From: Clostridia bacterium
GTDB lineage: Bacteria; Bacillota; Clostridia; Christensenellales; Aristaeellaceae
Direction of reading: 5' to 3'
Assembly: GCA_017470095.1 (NCBI GenBank)
Contig: JAFUFC010000077.1
Span: 1-45,015 of the forward strand
DNA: 45,015 bases
This document shows positions 39,790 through 45,015 of the stretch, piece by piece. The notes beneath the pieces were generated by a model that ran no database searches, was not told the DNA's origin, and saw only the letters and a list, made by a program, of their open reading frames with translations. The translations under genes were made by a program, and so were the position numbers. The number at the start of each line of letters is the position of its first letter. Position 1 is the first letter of the stretch.

Positions 39790-42186
39790 ATGCAATATGG
39801 TTATTTTGACAATGATCGCCGGGAATACGTGATCACCGATCCCCGCACGCCCATGCCCTGGGCCAATTACCTGGGTTCCCCCGCCTACGGGGCCATCGTG
39901 ACCCAGAACGCCGGCGGCTACAGCTTCGTCAAATCCGGCGCCGCGGGCCGCATCCTGCGCTATACCTTCAACCAGTTCGACGAACCGGGCCGGTATATCT
40001 ACCTGCGGGACGAAGCGGATGGGGACTTCTGGTCCGCTTCCTGGCGGCCGGTGGAAAAAAACTTGGATGCATACAAGACCATTACCCGCCATGGGACTGC
40101 CTACACTCAGATTGAATCCTGCTACAAGGGGATTGAAACCAAGGCGCTCTATTATGTGCCCCTGGACGCTACCTATGAGGTATGGCGGCTTACCGTCACC
40201 AACACCGGTGATGCGGAGCGGAAAATTGGCGTGTTCGGTTACGCGGAATTCACTACCGAGAGCTTCTACACCCAGGACCTGGTGAACATGCAGTATACCC
40301 AGTTCATCACTACCACCGAATTCCATGAGGACCACATTCTTCAGCGCATCAACCAGTTCTGCGATCTGAACGAAGACGGGGAAAACGGCCGGGAGCGGTT
40401 CTTTGGCCTGGCTGGCGCAAAAGTTGTCAGCTACACCGGCCGCCGGGAGCGCTTCCTGGGCACCCACCGGTTCCATGAGCCCAAAGCTTTGCTGGATGGA
40501 AAGCTGGATGATTCCTTGAATTTCAATGGCAACCCCTGCGGTGCGCTCCATACCGTGATCGTTCTGGCTCCTGGCGAAAGCAAGACCGTTGCCTTCCTTC
40601 TGGGCCAGAAGGGCGAAAAGGCCGCCCGGGCCCTGATTGACCGCTACGTCGATACGGAGAAAACCGTGGCGGAGGAATGGACCACCCTGATCAATTATTG
40701 GCATGGCAAATTAAACAACCTGTGCGTTCAGACCCCCGACGAGGATCTGAACACCATGGTGAACACTTGGAACGCTTTCCAGTGCTACATCACCTTCATC
40801 TGGAGCCGGGCGGCCAGCCTGATCTACGCCGGGGAGCGCAACGGCTATGGCTACCGGGATACGGTGCAGGATATCCAAGGCATCATCCATCTGGACCCAG
40901 CCATGGCCAAGGAACGCATCCGCTTCATGCTTTCCGCCCAGGTGCACCACGGTGCCGGGCTGCCCCTGGTCAAGTTTGACCACAATCCCGGCCATGAGGA
41001 TACCCCCGAGCAGGACAGCTACGTTAAGGCCACCGGCCATCCCCACTATCGCGCCGACGACGCCATGTGGCTGTTCCCCACGGTGTATAAGTATATCGCC
41101 GAAACCGGGGATAAGGCTTTCCTGGAGGAGGTCATTCCCTTTGCTGATTACGACGAGGGCACGGTGATTGAGCACTTAAAGCGCGCTATCGATTTCACCC
41201 TGCATCATCTGGGGGCCCACGGTATGCCCGCCGGGCTCCACGCCGATTGGAACGACTGCTTGCAATTGGGCGCCCAGGGCGAAAGCAGCTTCGTGGCGTT
41301 CCAGTTCTATATGGCGCTGAAGCGGCTGGATGAAATGCTGCCGGACAAGCCCGAGTACAAGGCATACAGCCAGTGGCTCAACGAAACCGCCGCCGACCAA
41401 TTGGAAAAGATCAACCGCCACTTCTGGGAGGACGACCGCTTCCGCCGTGGCTACACTGCCGATGGCGCCATCATCGGCAGTAAGCACGACCCGGAAGCCG
41501 CCATGTGGCTCAATCCCCAGTCCTGGTGCGTCATTTCCGGGGCGGCCACCAAGGACCAGGCTGAAAAGAGCATGGAAACGGTGCATCGCCTGCTTAACAC
41601 CCCTAACGGCATTGAGCTGATGGCTCCCTGCTACAAGCGGCATGCTTTTAATGGCGCGGCCATGCTGCTGTTTAACCCCACCACTAAGGAAAACGGCGGC
41701 ATTTTCTGCCAGCCTCAGGGTTGGGCCATCCTGGCCGAAGCCCTGCTGGGCCACGGGGACCGGGCCTTTGAATATTTCAAGGAATCCTGCCCCTCTGCCT
41801 ACAACGGCCGGGCGGAGATTCGGGAAGTGGAGCCCTATGTGCACTCCCAGTTCATTGAGGGGCATGAAACGCCTCAGCCCGGCCGGGCCCACGTGCATTG
41901 GCTCACCGGCACCGCTTCCACCGTCATGGTGGGCATGGTGGAGGGCATTCTGGGCCTGCGGCCCACGCCCGATGGATTGCGCATTTCCCCTGCCATTCCC
42001 GCCGCTTGGGACGGATTCACCATGGAAAAGACCTTCCGGGGCAAACGGCTGCACATCACTGTGGACAACAGCGCCCATCATTCGGGCGGCGTGCAGAAAA
42101 TCCTGGTCAACGGCCAGGAAATGCACACCGACGTGCTGACCGATGGCTTGATTGCCGATGGGGATGAGATCACTGTGGTGATGTGA
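39790..42186 (+). CDS. GH94 disaccharide phosphorylase (cellobiose/chitobiose phosphorylase family)
   Basis: A 798-residue cytoplasmic enzyme of glycoside hydrolase family 94, which splits a beta-linked disaccharide with phosphate to give alpha-sugar-1-phosphate and a free sugar. The N-terminal domain reads MQYGYFDNDRREYVI and PWANYLGSPAYGAIVTQNAGG. The catalytic barrel has YRDTVQDIQGI and the general acid Asp in HADWNDCLQLG. The C-terminal part has ENGGIFCQPQGWAI and WLTGTASTVMVG. The GESSFVAF stretch after the acid and the opening GYFDNDRREYVIT resemble chitobiose phosphorylases more than classical cellobiose ones; the substrate needs testing. AAAGGAGG precedes the ATG. It ends the operon. 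Confidence 0.9.
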   Translation: MQYGYFDNDRREYVITDPRTPMPWANYLGSPAYGAIVTQNAGGYSFVKSGAAGRILRYTFNQFDEPGRYIYLRDEADGDFWSASWRPVEKNLDAYKTITRHGTAYTQIESCYKGIETKALYYVPLDATYEVWRLTVTNTGDAERKIGVFGYAEFTTESFYTQDLVNMQYTQFITTTEFHEDHILQRINQFCDLNEDGENGRERFFGLAGAKVVSYTGRRERFLGTHRFHEPKALLDGKLDDSLNFNGNPCGALHTVIVLAPGESKTVAFLLGQKGEKAARALIDRYVDTEKTVAEEWTTLINYWHGKLNNLCVQTPDEDLNTMVNTWNAFQCYITFIWSRAASLIYAGERNGYGYRDTVQDIQGIIHLDPAMAKERIRFMLSAQVHHGAGLPLVKFDHNPGHEDTPEQDSYVKATGHPHYRADDAMWLFPTVYKYIAETGDKAFLEEVIPFADYDEGTVIEHLKRAIDFTLHHLGAHGMPAGLHADWNDCLQLGAQGESSFVAFQFYMALKRLDEMLPDKPEYKAYSQWLNETAADQLEKINRHFWEDDRFRRGYTADGAIIGSKHDPEAAMWLNPQSWCVISGAATKDQAEKSMETVHRLLNTPNGIELMAPCYKRHAFNGAAMLLFNPTTKENGGIFCQPQGWAILAEALLGHGDRAFEYFKESCPSAYNGRAEIREVEPYVHSQFIEGHETPQPGRAHVHWLTGTASTVMVGMVEGILGLRPTPDGLRISPAIPAAWDGFTMEKTFRGKRLHITVDNSAHHSGGVQKILVNGQEMHTDVLTDGLIADGDEITVVM

Positions 42187-42202
42187 CATTTCCATTTCAT
42201 CA

Positions 42203-42247
42203 AACAACGCATCCGAGGAACCGGTTCGGCTTCTCGGATGCGTTGTT
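42203..42247. terminator. Bidirectional terminator between GH94 and PPC genes
   Basis: A perfect 15-bp stem, AACAACGCATCCGAG (42203-42217) with CTCGGATGCGTTGTT (42233-42247), between convergent genes. It contains self-complementary sequence in its loop. T-rich and A-rich flanks suit termination on both strands. Confidence 0.82.
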
Positions 42248-42265
42248 GTTATCAGGGGAAAAAGA

Positions 42266-42688
42266 TTATTGAAATTGGAACAGGTTCAGCCCCGTATCCG
42301 GGTCCAGATGCCTGCCCACTTGACCGTCGATCACGTGCAGCACCATTTCGCAGGTGGCGGAGATGGAGATTTCGTTGGCGTGGCCGCCGTGGGCGATCAG
42401 GTGCTCGTCGCACAGGGTGACGTGCAGATGCAGGTAAGGCTTGCCATCCTTCTGCGTTACAGAGCCTACCAGGGAAGAAATTTCCATGGGCCCGGTGAGC
42501 GTTTGTCGGTGGAACACTTTTTCCTTCACATCATATACGCACACCACCGCATGGTCGGATGCGCCCAGGCCCTGCACGGAGGCCAGGCGGATTTGCTCTT
42601 TTTCACACAGGGAGGTCAGGGACGCAATGATTTCTTCGCCCCTGTCCATGCGCACCACATAGTCGGCGCCAAATTTGCGGTATTCCAT
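42266..42688 (-). CDS. PPC (DUF296) domain protein
   Basis: A 140-residue protein consisting of one PPC/DUF296 domain: FGADYVVRMDRGEEIIASL, ASVQGLGASDHAVV, GSVTQKDGKPYLHLHVTL and HLIAHGGHANEISISATCE. The His residues in HLH and GGH match the metal-binding positions of bacterial PPC proteins. The domain is linked to DNA binding in plants when joined to AT-hooks; here there is no AT-hook, and the bacterial role is unknown. AAGGAGG precedes the ATG. It is transcribed on the minus strand from a perfect consensus promoter next to an insertion sequence. Confidence 0.9.
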   Translation of the reverse strand: MEYRKFGADYVVRMDRGEEIIASLTSLCEKEQIRLASVQGLGASDHAVVCVYDVKEKVFHRQTLTGPMEISSLVGSVTQKDGKPYLHLHVTLCDEHLIAHGGHANEISISATCEMVLHVIDGQVGRHLDPDTGLNLFQFQ

Positions 42689-42745
42689 CGTGTTTCCTCC
42701 TTGCTTGACCCGAATGATGGTTTCGCGGCGGCAGATGATTTCGAC

Positions 42746-42769
42746 ACAGATGCAGATACAGATACAGAT
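42746..42769. repeat. Hexanucleotide microsatellite in the PPC leader
   Basis: Four tandem units ACAGAT-GCAGAT-ACAGAT-ACAGAT lie in the 5' untranslated region of the PPC gene. Copy-number change could alter its leader, but nothing shows that it does. Confidence 0.75.
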
Positions 42770-42845
42770 CGGCAGGGCTGCCGCCCCCTGCGCTGGGGAA
42801 TCCTCTTTCTGTAAAAAAGGGTTGCGTTCCGGGTCCGTTTACTTT

Positions 42846-42875
42846 ATTATACAGAGGGAATGAAATGATTGTCAA
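42846..42875 (-). promoter_or_regulatory. Consensus promoter of the PPC gene (minus strand)
   Basis: On the minus strand: TTGACA (42870-42875), 18-nt spacer, TATAAT (42846-42851), both exact consensus. The -35 box lies 5 bp from the end of the insertion sequence. Confidence 0.85.
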
Positions 42876-42880
42876 ATATT

Positions 42881-42894
42881 ATAGTGTCACCTGC
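42881..42894 (+). repeat. IS terminal inverted repeat, left
   Basis: ATAGTGTCACCTGC, matching the right end at 13 of 14 positions. Confidence 0.75.
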
Positions 42895-42908
42895 ACAAAT
42901 GCCGTTTT

Positions 42909-44408
42909 TCAGGCGAGTGCAGAATCATCCTCATTTAGCCTGATATGAAGCATCATTCGGAGTCGACTGAAAAAAGAGCGCAAAAGAAGCCGAAGCCTCT
43001 TCCGCAGGTTCATGTAGATCACAATGGAATGGATCATCACCTCGCTGGTTTCCTTTAGCTTGGTTACGATACAATCCAGTGAGTAGCGGCGTTTTCCAAC
43101 GCCAAAGTTCCGTTCGATTTCACCACGATCTCCTGATTCCAGCCATTCCAGTTTCTTGTGCCTTTTTGCTTCTGCTGGATCTGCAAAGGGTTTTCCAAGT
43201 TTTGGACCGTTCAGATGAATGCCGCGTTCCTTGCAATACTTCAGATTCTCTCTGGTGCGGAAGATCGTATCTGCAAGAACCCTGGCGGGATAGTACCCAT
43301 AAGCTTTCCTGTAGGCTTCTACCGATTGCTGGAGCGTAGTGCTTTCATTGAAAGCATCCCATCGCAGATCCTCGATCCGGAGGAAACCGTCGACCACACT
43401 CATTTCCACTTTGGCACCGAATTCAACGTCCGCTGTTTGCTTTCCCCGAACAATCGGTCTCACCCAGCTTTGGGAAAGACTGACGATTCGGTCAGGCACC
43501 TTGTGGGTTCCGGTTCGGTACATATACTCCTGCTGGGAATACAGTGTCCGAATCACCTGCAGCATCGTCTGCTTTCTGGTAGAAAGCTTTTGCAAGCAAC
43601 CAGGATGCCGTCGCTCATAGGCATCGATGAATCCCAGATCCCGGCTCAGATATCCCAGCTGCTGGCGGATGGTCGTCCGAATCATCTTTACGGTCTTTTT
43701 TCGGGTTTTGGAGAAACTGTTGTATTTCCGGCGGGCTTTCTCACGGTAAGTTCTTGGCTTCTTTCCTTCCGAGAGTCCCATTTCATGGAGGTCATCTATG
43801 ATTTCTTCCGCTTTTTCCCGGGCTTCATTCAGTAGAGAGGCATCCGTAGGGAACCGGATATTCTGCGGCGCGCAGGTAGCATCCAGAATCATGGTTCCTT
43901 CATTCTTTTCCTCTTCGTTTTTACTGCCCTGGCATTCGTCTGCCTGACCGCCATCCGTATGGCTGTCATCATTGTCGCTGCTGTCATCGTTCCTGTCTTG
44001 CTCTGACTTCCGACCATCGATCTGGTCATTCACCCAGGCGAGCATTTCAGGCGTGATCCGCTGACGGAATCTCGTCATCATACTGGGATCAAAGGGACAT
44101 TCGTACCGGTATTCATGCAGTCCGAGAAAGTATTGCAGATACGGGTTCATGGCAATCTCTTTGGTGATATCCTCATCAGATAGGGCTTTGTAGGCCGGTT
44201 TGATCAGGAGCGCACCCAGCGCCATTCTGGAATCAATCGCCCTCTGGCCTTTCTTGCTTCTGAAGTTATCGGCATACTTCAGATCGAACTCCCGCCAGGG
44301 AACCAGCTTGCTCAGCTTGATCTAGTCATTATCCGGGTCTAGCGGCAACGAGCCGAACATTTCGGGTGATTCCAGCATGAAAACCTGTCCTGTATGCCGT
44401 TTGTACAT
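42909..44408 (-). pseudogene. IS1182-like transposase with a premature amber codon
   Basis: Read from ATG 44408 the frame has 499 residues and one stop: TAG at 44322-44324 (codon 29), in the stretch PLDPDND-stop-IKLSKLVPW where transposases of this group usually have Trp. The rest is intact (438 residues from an ATG at 44225): NDQIDGRK spacer, the catalytic DDE-type start ILDATCAPQNIRFPTDASLL, VDGFLRIEDLRWDAFNEST, and the end GERNFGVGKRRYSLDCI-like block. CAGGAGGG precedes ATG 44408. Expression from the internal start would lose the N-terminal helix domain. Likely inactive. Confidence 0.82.
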
Positions 44409-44521
44409 TCTGAGCCCTCCTGTAGGTGCAAGGTTTTTAATGTGAATCCCTTGATTTCCTTGCATCTATTATACCATGAATCGGGCTCTACCCGTTGACT
44501 TTATTATGTTTTTGGGGATTC

Positions 44522-44535
44522 GCAGGAGACACTAT
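44522..44535 (-). repeat. IS terminal inverted repeat, right
   Basis: Reads ATAGTGTCTCCTGC on the minus strand, matching the left end at 13 of 14 positions. Confidence 0.75.
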
Positions 44536-44796
44536 TTTAGATTTCATTTTTTCTTTACATTCGCTTGGACGTTTCGGGTATTCGGGTCTGTTTCTAAATT
44601 TGGAAAGATGCATTTACGGCGTCTCAGGCTGTACTTCTGACGTTTTTTTTGATTTACATTCAGTAAACCTTCGTCAAAGCGCCTTGAATGGCAGCCTGAT
44701 ATGTTCGAAACTGCGCATTTTTCATTTGAGAAACACACTATGGGTATCCGCCTGTGAAATAACTTCGCTACCTCATCACTGAGAGGAGAAATGGCA

Positions 44797-45015
44797 ATGA
44801 GCTTTACCCCCAAAAGGCATCGTCGTCCCCATTGTGACCCCCCTCAACGTCGAAGGAAAGCTGAATGAAGCCGTCTATCGCGATTTGATTGACTACTTGG
44901 CGGATAACGGCATTCACGGCGTGTTTCCCTTTGGCACCACCGGCGAGTTTTATGCTTATGACCAGGGCTTCTACGATCACCTGCTGGAGGTGACCAAGGA
45001 CGCTGTGCACGGCCG
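44797..45015 (+). pseudogene. DapA/NanA-family aldolase gene, frameshifted at codon 6-7, 3' end outside window
   Basis: Starting from ATG 44797 (GAGAGGAG 8 nt upstream) the first codons read MSFTPK, then the frame fails. One base further on, the next frame reads GIVVPIVTPLNVEGKLNEAV, then NGIHGVFPFGTTGEFYAYDQ and continues open to the window end. This is the N-terminus of the dihydrodipicolinate synthase / N-acetylneuraminate lyase family of Schiff-base aldolases, with the GTTGE motif. The shift lies in the AAAA run at 44812-44815: three A's would restore the gene. The second frame has no start codon of its own. A mutation, sequencing error or +1 frameshift are all possible. The 261 bases before it (44536-44796) hold no gene I can see. 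Confidence 0.75.

Larger units (their letters stand above)
42881..44535 (-). mobile_element. IS1182-like insertion sequence (IS5-related), about 1.65 kb
   Basis: The element is bounded by imperfect 14-bp inverted repeats: ATAGTGTCACCTGC at 42881-42894 and, on the other strand, ATAGTGTCTCCTGC at 44522-44535. It carries one transposase ORF on the minus strand. The codon and base use are lower in GC than the neighbours, consistent with transfer. I cannot see a clear target-site duplication (flanks ATATT and TTTAG). The transposase has an internal stop, so this copy may not move on its own. Confidence 0.82.

Overview
This window is a chromosomal stretch from a Gram-positive, GC-rich anaerobe, most likely a gut- or rumen-type member of the Clostridia. 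The evidence is the Firmicutes-style order tuf-rpmG-secE-nusG-rplK-rplA, strong AGGAGG ribosome sites, the rpsF-ssb-rpsR trio, GerMN and SPOR envelope proteins, a YARHG protein, a DUF6062-like protein, GH94 sugar phosphorolysis and secreted flavin reductases. Placement below class is a guess (Christensenellales-like is possible). About a third of the genes end in TGA, so the standard code applies.

Layout. 1-2700: the end of tuf, then rpmG, secE, nusG, rplK and rplA. Two leaders copy the L1-binding site of 23S rRNA, and a terminator follows rplA instead of rplJ. 2769-11653: a YARHG/SH3 secreted protein, an unassigned radical SAM enzyme, an AqpZ-type aquaporin, a 1652-residue secreted flavoprotein made of two tandem copies of an FMN_bind-FMN_bind-FAD reductase, and a small secreted protein. 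11769-13115: an unusual repeat, a consensus promoter and rpsF-ssb-rpsR. 13309-20708 (minus strand): a C39-like protein with its own promoter, then an operon pdp - secreted protein - zinc-ribbon/TM/TPR protein - acyltransferase 3. 20831-28423: a large SH3b/peptidoglycan-binding secreted protein, a HI0933-family flavoprotein, a flavin reductase, an ORF interrupted only by three in-frame TGA codons, dnaX and a GNAT enzyme. 28452-33843: envelope genes (membrane protein, SPOR protein, DUF6062-like, two GerMN lipoproteins). 34016-42247: a sugar operon DUF2461 - phosphohexomutase - transketolase - pyruvate kinase - GH94 phosphorylase. 42266-45015: a PPC/DUF296 protein, an IS1182-like element with an amber-interrupted transposase, and the start of a DapA/NanA-family gene that is frameshifted near its first codons.

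How it fits together. The sugar operon reads as one route: GH94 phosphorolysis of a disaccharide gives a hexose-1-phosphate, the mutase moves the phosphate, transketolase links to the pentose phosphate pool, and pyruvate kinase makes ATP. The duplicated flavoprotein looks like an extracellular terminal reductase fed with electrons through covalent FMN domains; its substrate is unknown. The most unusual points are that duplication with its uneven divergence, the TGA-punctuated ORF, and the two L1-site mimics in one operon.
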